Source: Candidatus Pelethomonas intestinigallinarum (GTDB lineage Bacteria > Bacillota > Clostridia > Oscillospirales > Oscillospiraceae). From it: a DNA stretch of 12,958 nt. Both the position numbers and the translations under genes were made by a program. The stretch is from assembly GCA_018712665.1 (NCBI GenBank), contig DVGP01000120.1, positions 1 to 12,958 on the forward strand. Reading direction: 5' to 3'. Of the stretch, positions 1 through 6,006 are shown piece after piece. Below the pieces are notes generated by a model. That model was not told the origin of the DNA and did no database searches. It saw nothing but the letters and a program-made list of their open reading frames with translations. The number at the start of each line of letters is the position of its first letter. The stretch's first letter is position 1.

Positions 1-292
1 CCGGCAGTTCCTGTCCTTCGTCCTCTACTGCGGGGACGCCAGCCCCATCGCGCAGATCTGGTGGCTCTCCCGGCCCCGGTTTGACGCGCTGCTGGAGGAG
101 GGATGGCAGACAGTGTGGCCCCAGCGGGACGCGGCGCTGGAAGCCATCGCCGCCGCCTTCGGACTGGAGAGTGCCGACCCCTATGAGAAAGTTAAAGCCC
201 TCCAGGCCAGCTTTGACCCGGCCTGTCTGCGCTTCTCCGCGGAATACTATGACATCCTGGGCCTGGAGGGCCCGGAACGGGAGGAACCATGA
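1..292 (+). CDS. C-terminal part of an unrecognised protein (5' end outside window)
   Basis: The frame is open from base 2 to the TGA at 290-292, giving 96 visible residues beginning RQFLSFVLYCGD and ending GLEGPEREEP. It is rich in Trp, Phe and Tyr in its first third (QIWWLSRP) and acidic or helical afterwards, with no transmembrane segment or catalytic motif I can name. The frame is chosen over the competing frame at 81-347 for two reasons: its composition is that of a normal soluble protein, and its stop overlaps the start of the DUF4250 gene as ATGA. That overlap implies translational coupling and membership of one operon. The function is unknown, and the N-terminal domain that would identify the family lies outside the window. 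Confidence 0.7.
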   Translation, partial: RQFLSFVLYCGDASPIAQIWWLSRPRFDALLEEGWQTVWPQRDAALEAIAAAFGLESADPYEKVKALQASFDPACLRFSAEYYDILGLEGPEREEP

Positions 293-468
293 TACCGAAA
301 GACCCTGTGATCCTGCTGAGCTTTGTGAACATGAAGCTGCGGGATGAGTATGACAGTTTAGAGGACCTCTGCGCCGCCCTGGACGCGGACCAGGGGGAGA
401 TCATTGCGGACCTGTCGGCCCTGTCGTACCACTATGACAGAATAAGAAATCAATTTGTTGCCGCCTGA
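289..468 (+). CDS. DUF4250 domain-containing small protein
   Basis: This encodes 59 residues starting MIPKDPVILLSFVNMKLRDE and ending with YDRIRNQFVAA. I recognise the pattern of an N-terminal P-K-D-P-V-x-L-L-S-x-V-N-x-K-L-R-D block (residues 3-19), a D-x-L-C-x-x-L-D block (26-32), and a closing Y-x-Y-D...N-Q-F-V (48-57) as DUF4250. This is a short family common in Clostridia and Bacteroidota with no established function. It is essentially full length for the family. The ATG at 289 overlaps the upstream stop (ATGA) and has a GGGAGG ribosome binding site at about 279-284, within the upstream gene. It lies 25 bp before the cupin gene and is probably cotranscribed with it. The helix-turn pattern and the closing aromatic block could suggest a small nucleic-acid-binding fold, but that is only a guess. 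Confidence 0.85.
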   Translation: MIPKDPVILLSFVNMKLRDEYDSLEDLCAALDADQGEIIADLSALSYHYDRIRNQFVAA

Positions 469-493
469 GCGGCGGAAGGAGGAGCGGAACAGT

Positions 494-823
494 ATGCGGA
501 TCGACTTTGACGCCATGGAGGAGACCATCATTCCCCACATGCGGGGCGGGGAGAAGGAGGTGGCCGCCCGGATGTACACCGACGAGCTGGGCAAGATCAT
601 GCGGGGGCGGCTGATCCCCGGGGCCTCCATCGGCCTGCACACCCACGAGGACAGCAGCGAGATCATCTATCTCCTGTCCGGCCGCGGCAAGGTGCTGTGC
701 GACGGCGTGTACGAGGACCTGGCCCCCGGCGGCTGCCACTACTGCCCCAAGGGCCACACCCACAGTCTCATCAACGACGGGACCGAGCCGCTGGAATTTT
801 TCGCGGTGGTCCCCAACCAGTAA
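494..823 (+). CDS. Small single-domain cupin protein
   Basis: This encodes 109 residues with a single cupin barrel. Cupin motif 1 lies at about 43-64 (GASIGLHTHEDSSE...G) and supplies probable metal ligands H49, H51 and E56. Motif 2 is at about 79-94 (G...P85-x-G87-x-x-H90-x-x-x-N94) and supplies the fourth ligand, H90. All four canonical metal-binding positions are present, so the protein should bind a divalent metal. The substrate cannot be read from the sequence: relatives include sugar-phosphate isomerases, oxalate or dioxygenase-type enzymes, and pure sensor domains. The start is set at ATG 494 because a strong GGAAGGAGG site lies at about 474-484; an in-frame TTG at 455 would overlap DUF4250 and lacks such a site. 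It is followed after 15 bp by the HIT gene. Confidence 0.85.
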   Translation: MRIDFDAMEETIIPHMRGGEKEVAARMYTDELGKIMRGRLIPGASIGLHTHEDSSEIIYLLSGRGKVLCDGVYEDLAPGGCHYCPKGHTHSLINDGTEPLEFFAVVPNQ

Positions 824-838
824 AGGAGGCAAACGCGT

Positions 839-1198
839 ATGTCCGATGTTCTGAACTACAACCCTGACTGCCTGTTCTGCAAGATCATCAAGGGGGACAT
901 CCCCTCCAACAAGGTCTATGAGGACGACCTGTGCTACGCCTTTTACGACATCGACCCCCAGGCGCCCACCCACTTCCTGGTGATCCCCAAGGCCCACATC
1001 CAGTCCTGCGGGGCTGTGACGGCGGAGGACGCCGCCCTGGTGGGACACATGTTCCAGGTCATCGCCCAGGTGACGAAGGAGCTGGGCGTCACCGACTTCC
1101 GGGTGGTGTCCAACTGCGGCGCCCAGGCGGGCCAGACCGTGCCCCACCTGCACTTCCACGTGCTGGCGGGCCGGGATATGACCTGGCCTCCGGGCTGA
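839..1198 (+). CDS. HIT-family (HinT-like) purine nucleotide hydrolase/phosphoramidase
   Basis: This encodes 119 residues, the usual length of a HinT-type protein. The histidine triad H-x-H-x-H-x-x is at 103-107 (PHLHFHVL), and the central nucleophilic His should be H105. The protein ends with the characteristic GRDMTWPPG tail of HINT proteins, so it is complete despite the repeat element that begins one base after its stop. An N-terminal C11-x-x-C14 (CLFCKI) matches the zinc-binding variant of the family. Members cleave AMP from adenylated amines such as lysyl-AMP and are cytosolic. An AAAGGAGG site at 822-829 overlaps the cupin stop and fixes the ATG at 839. It is the last gene of the rightward operon and converges on the coiled-coil gene. 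Confidence 0.93.
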   Translation: MSDVLNYNPDCLFCKIIKGDIPSNKVYEDDLCYAFYDIDPQAPTHFLVIPKAHIQSCGAVTAEDAALVGHMFQVIAQVTKELGVTDFRVVSNCGAQAGQTVPHLHFHVLAGRDMTWPPG

Positions 1199-1461
1199 TT
1201 AACTTTGCGGAAAAGGCTGACACCTTTTCCGCAAAAAGAGTTTCGCTTCGCTCTGCGCCTTGGGGCCGCTTCCAGCGGCCCCTGCGACGCTCGCTCCGCG
1301 CGAAGTGTTTTTCCGACGCCGCAGCGTAAGCAAACATGCCGGCGGCATGTTTGCAGCGTAGGCCGCAGCGGCTACGCCGCAAGGAGGGAACCCTGCGGTT
1401 GCAGCCTTTCTTCCGCCGCCTGCGGGCGTCGGAACTCTGCGAGGCCTTTTTGAGATACTGA
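1199..1461. repeat. Hairpin-rich intergenic repeat element, copy A (~263 bp)
   Basis: This is one of two related non-coding elements in the window; the other is at 4399-4659. Bases 1211-1318 align without gaps to 4411-4518, a constant offset of 3200, with 94 of 108 identical. This block includes a perfect 20-bp match at 1241-1260. The right end (GAACTCTGCGAGGC at 1432-1445, then to CTGA at 1458-1461) matches 4628-4657 at an offset of 3196. Hairpins include 1204-1235 (13-bp perfect stem), 1262-1282 (9-bp stem, loop TCC), 1330-1354 (11-bp perfect stem) and 1356-1377. The left end is adjacent to the HIT stop codon and the right end abuts the terminator hairpin at 1462. It is probably mobile or MITE/REP-like; I see no transposase. 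Confidence 0.8.
1204..1235. terminator. Perfect 13-bp hairpin just after the HIT gene
   Basis: TTTGCGGAAAAGG, loop ctgaca, CCTTTTCCGCAAA forms a perfect 13-bp stem starting 5 bp after the HIT stop. There is no U-tract on the + strand; the bases that follow are AAGAG. It may act as an mRNA 3'-end stabiliser or weak terminator for the rightward operon. It is also the left-end hairpin of repeat copy A, so it may reflect the repeat rather than the operon. Confidence 0.45.
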
Positions 1462-1494
1462 GAGCGCCCCGGCAGCGTAGCTGCCGGGGCGCTC
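1462..1494. terminator. Strong 15-bp hairpin, probable terminator between convergent operons
   Basis: GAGCGCCCCGGCAGC, loop gta, then its exact reverse complement, gives a 15-bp GC-rich perfect stem with a triloop. It lies 24 bp past the stop of the leftward coiled-coil gene and at the end of the rightward block. The + side is followed by a moderately T-rich stretch (ATTTGTCTTC). The - side is followed by TCAGTATCTC, a poor U-tract, and this is where repeat copy A begins. It is likely a bidirectional terminator. Confidence 0.65.
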
Positions 1495-1518
1495 ATTTGT
1501 CTTCTGTGTTCTCTTTTC

Positions 1519-2460
1519 TCAGGCCTTCAGCACCAGCTCGTCCCTCTGCCGCCGCTTCTCGTCCCTCTCCCGGCGGCACTGCGCCACGGCGCTGTCCAGC
1601 CGGTAGAGGATGGTCTGCACAGACCGCTCCGCCTGTTCCATCTGGCTCTGGGACCGGCGGATGCGGTCCAGGACCGCCCAGTCGGTGAAGATGTTGTCGA
1701 AGAAGTAGTCGGCAAAGCGGAGAAAGCCGTCCACCTGAAGCTGTAGGTCTGCCTGGATGGACACATCCGCTAGCTCCGCGCGGAACCGGGACAGGGTCCG
1801 CTGGAGGGACTGGATCCGCCGCTGTGCCTCGTCCATGTGGGAGTACTTGGCCATGTCGCTGATCATTCCGCCGCCGAACACGTCCCAGGTGCCCCAGCCC
1901 TCGGCGGAGGAGAGGGAGCGCTGGATAGACTGGATCTCACCCAGGGCCATGTTCCCGGCGCTGATCGCCTCCCTCAGCTCCCGCTCCTGGGCGTCCAGGT
2001 AGGCGATGCGCTCCTCCAGGGCGTCCAGCTGGTTCTCGTAGTAGCTGTTGGCGGACTTCATGGCCCGGGCCTTCTCCTCCAGGAGCCGGGCGTACTCCCT
2101 TTCGCAGCCGGCCAGAGCGTCCAGCTCCCGGCGGCGCTCCTCCAGATCCGCCTCCAGGGCATGCAGCTCCTTCCGCTTCCCGTCGTAACGCAGCGCGGCG
2201 GCGTACAGCTCCGCCTGCTCCTTCTCCAGCTGGCCCTCCAACCGGCCGGTGATCTGGTAGAAGAGCTTGGCGGCGCTCATATTTTCCAGCCTGTCAACGT
2301 CCAGCTGCTCCTGGTAGGTCTGCTCCTTCAGCGCCTGGACCTGATCCGCCAGCTTCCGGCGCTGCTCCTCCAGGTCGGAGACCACGGCCTTGAGCTTGTG
2401 CCGCCGGGCCATCTGGTCCACCAGCTCCCGGAGCCGGGCGTTGAACTGTTCTATGGTCAT
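1519..2460 (-). CDS. Conserved-looking coiled-coil protein with central Gly-rich motif, function unknown
   Basis: This encodes 313 residues and is almost entirely heptad-patterned helix. The long coiled coil at about 5-180 is rich in Glu, Arg, Leu and Gln. A non-helical motif GWGTWDVFGGGMISDMAKYS follows at 188-207, with H208 and D210. A second helical stretch then runs to the end and contains a hydrophobic segment (FADYFFDNIFTDW) at 249-261. There is no signal peptide or membrane span, so it is probably a cytoplasmic structural or scaffold protein. I recall similar unnamed proteins in Bacillota but cannot assign a function. The ATG at 2460 is supported by AAGGAGGT 7-8 bp upstream. It lies 87 bp after the mutase gene in the same direction, separated by a hairpin, so it may be read by partial read-through from that gene. 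Confidence 0.85.
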   Translation of the reverse strand: MTIEQFNARLRELVDQMARRHKLKAVVSDLEEQRRKLADQVQALKEQTYQEQLDVDRLENMSAAKLFYQITGRLEGQLEKEQAELYAAALRYDGKRKELHALEADLEERRRELDALAGCEREYARLLEEKARAMKSANSYYENQLDALEERIAYLDAQERELREAISAGNMALGEIQSIQRSLSSAEGWGTWDVFGGGMISDMAKYSHMDEAQRRIQSLQRTLSRFRAELADVSIQADLQLQVDGFLRFADYFFDNIFTDWAVLDRIRRSQSQMEQAERSVQTILYRLDSAVAQCRRERDEKRRQRDELVLKA

Positions 2461-2507
2461 GGTAGGTACCTCCTTGCGGGGCTGCCGGAGCGTGTCCCGG
2501 CGGATAC

Positions 2508-2539
2508 AGCGGGGCGGACGCGTCTCCGTCCGCCCCGCT
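2508..2539 (-). terminator. 13-bp hairpin between the mutase gene and the coiled-coil gene, no U-tract
   Basis: In - orientation the sequence reads AGCGGGGCGGACG, loop gagacg, CGTCCGCCCCGCT: a perfect 13-bp stem beginning 8 bp after the mutase stop. It is followed by GTATCCGCC rather than a run of T, so it is more likely a processing, stabilising or partial-termination hairpin than an efficient intrinsic terminator. Confidence 0.55.
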
Positions 2540-2547
2540 CGTGATGA

Positions 2548-4275
2548 TTATTTCTTCAGGGTGTCCACCCACGCGCCGTACTTGGCGACGTTGGCGTCCC
2601 GCTCCGCGGCGTCGGCGCCCTTGGTCAGAATGTAGACCTTGATCTTGGGCTCCGTGCCAGAGGGCCGGACGATGATGCTGGTGCCGTCGGCCAGCTCAAA
2701 GCGCAGCACGTTGGAGCCGCTGAGCTCCATGGCGGTCTTCCCGCCGGTGGCGAGATCCACCACGCTGCCGTCTAAGTAGTCCTTGAACTGGACCACGTTC
2801 ACCCCGGCGATCTGGGCGGGAGGGGCCTCCCGCAGGGACTTCATCAGCCTGGCCATATCCGCCAGACCGTCCAGGCCGGGCATCACCAGGTTGAAGGTCT
2901 TCTCGCCGTACCAGCCGTACTTCTCATAGAGGGCCTGGAGGGCCTCCAGCACGGTCATGCCCTTCCCGGCATAGTAGGCGGCCATCTCCGTGAGCAGCAG
3001 GGAGGCGGTGACGGCGTCCTTGTCCCGGACGAAGTCCCCCAGCATGTAGCCGTAGCTCTCCTCGTAGGAGAAGACAACCTTGCCCTCCCCGGCGGCCTCC
3101 AGCTTGTCCTTCTTCTCCGCCAGGAACTTAAAGCCGGTGAAGGTGTCGTAGCAGGCGGCGCCGTGGGCCTCCGCCACGGCCCGGGCCATCTCCGTGGTGA
3201 CGATGGTCTTCAAAGCCACGGGCTTCTCCGGCAGGCGGCCGGTGCGGGCCATGGCCCCCATCAGGTAGTCCAGCAGCAGCACGCCGGTCTGGTTTCCGGT
3301 GACGGTCTTGTATGTCCCGTCCTTGTCCCGGACCATGATGCCCACCCGGTCGCTGTCCGGGTCGGTGCCCAGGATGAAGTCCACGTCGTTGGCCTTGGCC
3401 AGGTCCACCGCCAAATAGAAGCCCTCCGGATTCTCCGGGTTGGGGGAGACCACGGTGGGGAAGTTGCCGTCGATGACCATCTGCTCCGGCACGCACAGCA
3501 GGTGCTTGATCCCCGCCCGGCCCAGGGCCTCGGGCACCAGCTTGTAGCCGCAGCCGTGGAAGGGGGTGTAGACCAGCTTGAAGCTGTCCGCCACGGCGGG
3601 GATGGCCTGGGGGTCGGTGACCATGGCCATGACCTCCTGGAGGAAGGCCTCGTCGGTCTCCTGGCCGATGACCTCGATGAGGCCCTGGGCCACGGCGTCG
3701 TCATAGGCCATGGTTTTGATGCCGGTGAAGATGTCGATCTTCTCCAGCTCCCTGGCAATGGCCTCGGCGTGGTGGGGGGGCAGCTGGGCGCCGTCGGACC
3801 AGTAGACCTTGTAGCCGTTGTACTCCTTGGGGTTGTGGCTGGCGGTGACGTTGATGCCCGCCTGGCAGCCGTAGTGCCGCACGGCGAAGCTCAGCTCCGG
3901 GGTGGGACGCAGGGCGTCAAAAATGCGCACGTGGATGCCATTGGCGGCGCAGACCTCGGCGGCGGCCCGGGCGAAGGTCATACTGTTGTTGCGGCAGTCC
4001 ATGCAGACGGCCACACCTCTGCGCTTCGCCTCCTCGCCCTCGGCGGCGATGACGTTGGCGAAGGCCTGGGTGGCGTGCCGGATGACATAGATGTTCATAT
4101 GGTGCAGCCCCACGGCCATGGTGCCCCGCAGGCCGGCGGTGCCGAACTCCAGAGGGCCGTAAAACCGGCTCTCGATCTCCTTGGGGTCGTCCTTGATGGC
4201 CTCCAGCTCCGCCTGCTCCTCCGCGGTCAGCGCGCCGCTGGTCAGCCACTTCTGGTATTCCTGCATATAGTCCAT
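2548..4275 (-). CDS. Phosphoglucomutase/phosphomannomutase-type phosphohexose mutase
   Basis: This encodes 575 residues, the length of the PgcA/Pgm2-like alpha-D-phosphohexomutase branch, and contains all four functional loops. The catalytic phosphoserine loop is TASHNP at 144-149 (Ser146). The Mg2+ loop is TDPDSDR at 304-310. The sugar-binding loop is EESYGYM at 405-411. The phosphate-binding loop is RPSGTEPK at 537-544. It interconverts hexose 1- and 6-phosphates in the cytosol, most likely glucose, feeding UDP-glucose and glycan precursors or glycogen. The glucose versus mannose preference cannot be settled by eye. ATG 4275 has AGGAGG about 8 bp upstream, and a sigma-70-type promoter lies 50-78 bp upstream, so this gene starts its own transcript. 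Confidence 0.95.
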   Translation of the reverse strand: MDYMQEYQKWLTSGALTAEEQAELEAIKDDPKEIESRFYGPLEFGTAGLRGTMAVGLHHMNIYVIRHATQAFANVIAAEGEEAKRRGVAVCMDCRNNSMTFARAAAEVCAANGIHVRIFDALRPTPELSFAVRHYGCQAGINVTASHNPKEYNGYKVYWSDGAQLPPHHAEAIARELEKIDIFTGIKTMAYDDAVAQGLIEVIGQETDEAFLQEVMAMVTDPQAIPAVADSFKLVYTPFHGCGYKLVPEALGRAGIKHLLCVPEQMVIDGNFPTVVSPNPENPEGFYLAVDLAKANDVDFILGTDPDSDRVGIMVRDKDGTYKTVTGNQTGVLLLDYLMGAMARTGRLPEKPVALKTIVTTEMARAVAEAHGAACYDTFTGFKFLAEKKDKLEAAGEGKVVFSYEESYGYMLGDFVRDKDAVTASLLLTEMAAYYAGKGMTVLEALQALYEKYGWYGEKTFNLVMPGLDGLADMARLMKSLREAPPAQIAGVNVVQFKDYLDGSVVDLATGGKTAMELSGSNVLRFELADGTSIIVRPSGTEPKIKVYILTKGADAAERDANVAKYGAWVDTLKK

Positions 4276-4324
4276 GTGCGATTCCTCCTGTATGGTAAGT
4301 TCAGGGTGTTTCCGCTATGAATCT

Positions 4325-4353
4325 ATTGTAGCAAGTCTGTCCCGCCGGTTCAA
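4325..4353 (-). promoter_or_regulatory. Sigma-A-type promoter for the phosphohexose mutase gene
   Basis: On the - strand TTGAAC (4353-4348), a 17-nt spacer, and TACAAT (4330-4325) match the -35 and -10 consensus at 4/6 and 5/6 with ideal spacing. It lies between the rlmH terminator hairpin (4372-4398) and the mutase ATG at 4275, giving a leader of roughly 40-45 nt. Confidence 0.75.
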
Positions 4354-4362
4354 GAGGGATTT

Positions 4363-4398
4363 GAAAAAACAGGCGGGCAGTCCGTGAAACTGCCCGCC
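4363..4398 (-). terminator. Rho-independent terminator of the walJ-rlmH transcript
   Basis: On the - strand GGCGGGCAGT, loop ttcacgg, ACTGCCCGCC (4398-4372) is a perfect 10-bp stem followed by TGTTTTTTC (4371-4363), a classic U-tract. It sits about 300 bp downstream of the rlmH stop because repeat copy B intervenes. A degenerate copy of the same hairpin lies on the rlmH-proximal side at 4660-4684. Confidence 0.85.
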
Positions 4399-4659
4399 TT
4401 AGGCTGTCGAAAAAGGCTAACGCCTTTTCCGCCAAAGGGGTTTCGCTTCGCTCTGCGCCTCAGGACCGCTGGAAGCGGTCCCTGCGACGCTCGCTCCGCG
4501 CAAGGTGTTTTTCCGACGTACACGCCGCCGGAAAAACGATCTCACTTTCTTCCGCTGCCTGCGGGCGGCGTACCCGCAAGGGGCAGGCCGCATCCGTATA
4601 GCAGCATAGCTGCCGACGGCTGCGCACGAACTCTGCGAGGCTTTCTCAACACACTGAAA
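4399..4659. repeat. Hairpin-rich intergenic repeat element, copy B (~261 bp)
   Basis: This is the second copy of the element at 1199-1461, in the same orientation. It shares the left block (4411-4518 against 1211-1318, 94/108) and the right end (4628-4657). The centre differs and carries its own modules, such as GCAGC-ata-GCTGC at 4601-4613. The first 20 bp, TTAGGCTGTCGAAAAAGGCT, and the reverse complement of its last bases, TCAGTGTGTTGAGAAAGCCT, match at 14 of 20 positions without gaps, so imperfect terminal inverted repeats are present. It is flanked directly on both sides by copies of a 25-bp terminator hairpin. It carries no protein-coding gene that I can support. It fills most of the gap between rlmH and the mutase promoter. 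Confidence 0.8.
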
Positions 4660-4684
4660 CGGGCAGTCCGTGAAACCACCCGTC
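4660..4684 (-). terminator. Degenerate duplicate of the rlmH terminator hairpin
   Basis: Bases 4660-4684 match 4374-4398 at 22 of 25 positions, the first 17 being identical (CGGGCAGTCCGTGAAAC). In - orientation the RNA still forms an 8-bp stem, CGGGUGGU with ACUGCCCG, using two G-U pairs, but it is followed by TTTCAGTG instead of a solid U-tract. It lies 17 bp after the rlmH stop. It was probably the original or a duplicated terminator now separated by repeat copy B. Confidence 0.6.
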
Positions 4685-4701
4685 TGTTGGAGAGAAGCTG
4701 T

Positions 4702-5184
4702 TTACTTGTGGTAGCGGCTGCCCGCCTGGATCTGGTAGGCCCGGTAGAGCTGCTCCAAGAGCATGACCCGGGCCAGGTGGTGGGGGAAGGTCATGGGGGA
4801 CATGCTCAGCCGCAGGTCCGCCTGGGCCTTCAGGGAGGGGTGGAGCCCCACGCTGCCGCCGATGAGGAAGGTGAGCTGGCTCTGGCCCGCCAGGCCGAAG
4901 TCCATCAGGCGCTTTGCCAGCTCCGGGCTGGACAGCATCTTTCCCTCCACGCACAGGGCTACCAGGGCGCCGCCTCTGGGCAGCTTCTCCCGGACGGCGG
5001 CGGCCTCCCGCTCCAGGGCGGCGGAGACCTCGCCGGGAGTTGGGTCCTCCGGAAGCCGCTGCTCAGGGAGCTCCAGGATCTCCAGGCGGCAGTGGCGGCT
5101 CAGGCGCTTGGCGTACTCCGCCGCCGCGTCTATGTAGAACCGCTCCTTCAGCTTTCCCACGCACAGGACGGTCACCTTCTGCAT
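4702..5184 (-). CDS. rlmH: 23S rRNA (pseudouridine1915-N3)-methyltransferase RlmH
   Basis: This encodes 160 residues, standard for RlmH, a SPOUT-class SAM-dependent methyltransferase that methylates pseudouridine 1915 in helix 69 of 23S rRNA on assembled 70S ribosomes. Recognisable parts are the N-terminal VTVLCVGKLKE strand-loop (4-14), the SAM-binding knot segment FLIGGSVGLHP (106-116), the LSMSPMTFPHHLARVMLLEQ block (126-145), and the diagnostic C-terminal YRAYQIQAGSRYHK (147-160). The ATG at 5184 has GGAGGG upstream and lies inside the 3' end of walJ, overlapping it by 13 bp, so the two are translationally coupled. A gene order with rlmH following walJ is the common Firmicutes arrangement. 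Confidence 0.97.
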   Translation of the reverse strand: MQKVTVLCVGKLKERFYIDAAAEYAKRLSRHCRLEILELPEQRLPEDPTPGEVSAALEREAAAVREKLPRGGALVALCVEGKMLSSPELAKRLMDFGLAGQSQLTFLIGGSVGLHPSLKAQADLRLSMSPMTFPHHLARVMLLEQLYRAYQIQAGSRYHK

Positions 5185-5969
5185 AGCGCGCCCTCCAGCC
5201 GGTACTCCTCCCCGGGGCAGGACCGGGGAGCGGCGGCGAGGCGGACATCACAGCCCGTCTCCGCCAGGGCCTGCCCCACCGTTTCCAGAGCCAGGGCGGG
5301 CAGGTTGTTCTCCTGGCTCAGGTGGGCCAGAATGACGGCCCGGGTCCCCGCCCGGGCGGAGTCCGCCGCGAAGGCCGCCGCCGTCTCATTGCTCAGGTGC
5401 CCCTGGTCCCCAAGCACCCGGCGCTTCAGGTGGTAGGGGTAGGGCCCCGCCAGGAGCATGTTCACGTCGTGGTTGCTCTCCAGCACCAGCAGGTCGCTGC
5501 CCAGCAGGCCCTCCGCTGTCTCCTGGGGGATGTACCCGGTGTCGGTGAGGTAGCCCAGGGAGCCGTCGGGGGTGTCGAAACGGAAGGCGGCGCTCTCCGC
5601 GCAGTCGTGGCTGGTGGGAAGAAGCCTGACGGACAGCTCTCCCCACCGGGCCTCCTCCTCCATGGGGACGCTCCACAGCAGGGGGGCCACCCCCGCCAGA
5701 CGGTAGTGGAGCTGCCGGGCGGTGCCGGGGGTAGAGAGGATGGGGGTACGGTATTTCTTGATATAGGTGGCCAGGCCACTGATGTGGTCCGTGTGCTCAT
5801 GGGTGATGAGCACGGCGGACAGGTCCTCGGGCCGCAGGCCCTGGCCCGCCAGGGCCTGGCAGATCCGCCGGCAGGAGATGCCCATGTCGATGAGCAGATG
5901 GACGCCGTTCCAGGACAGAAGGGCGGCGTTGCCGGAGGAGCCGCTGGCAATGGTGCGGAAGCTGAGCAT
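5172..5969 (-). CDS. walJ: WalJ/YycJ-type MBL-fold nuclease
   Basis: This encodes 265 residues with a metallo-beta-lactamase fold. The metal-binding H-x-H-x-D-H is at 57-62 (THEHTDHISG). Later ligands are H121 (TSHD) and D143 (TDTG), and the family-typical LESNHD (164-168, H167) and GDQGHLSN (188-194) blocks are present. The start SFRTIASGSSGN is typical of YycJ/WalJ, which is encoded with walRK in Firmicutes and linked to exonuclease activity and DNA or cell-division homeostasis. The start is set at ATG 5969, preceded by GGAGGTATTCC. The open frame extends to an ATG at 6026, but that extension adds 19 residues without family resemblance and crosses the murA terminator hairpin. It overlaps rlmH by 13 bp. 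Confidence 0.93.
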   Translation of the reverse strand: MLSFRTIASGSSGNAALLSWNGVHLLIDMGISCRRICQALAGQGLRPEDLSAVLITHEHTDHISGLATYIKKYRTPILSTPGTARQLHYRLAGVAPLLWSVPMEEEARWGELSVRLLPTSHDCAESAAFRFDTPDGSLGYLTDTGYIPQETAEGLLGSDLLVLESNHDVNMLLAGPYPYHLKRRVLGDQGHLSNETAAAFAADSARAGTRAVILAHLSQENNLPALALETVGQALAETGCDVRLAAAPRSCPGEEYRLEGALCRR

Positions 5970-6006
5970 GGAATACCTCCAGAAAATAGCTGGAAAACCT
6001 GAGAAA

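Noticed and set aside
401..1159. 252-residue - strand open frame opposite the cupin and HIT genes
   Set aside because: Both + strand genes have clear motifs and ribosome binding sites; the reverse frame is low-complexity Val, Gly, His and Leu.
1199..1500. CRISPR array or small structured RNA gene in the convergent gap
   Set aside because: The repeats are diverse inverted repeats rather than regularly spaced direct repeats, and I see no promoter for an independent RNA; a repeat element explains the structure better.
3163..4320. 385-residue + strand open frame antisense to the phosphohexose mutase gene
   Set aside because: It is a shadow of a gene with all four catalytic loops intact, and runs through that gene's promoter.
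4384..5436. 350-residue + strand open frame running from repeat copy B into sequence antisense to rlmH and walJ
   Set aside because: It joins a non-coding repeat to antisense sequence of two well-supported genes, with no family resemblance.
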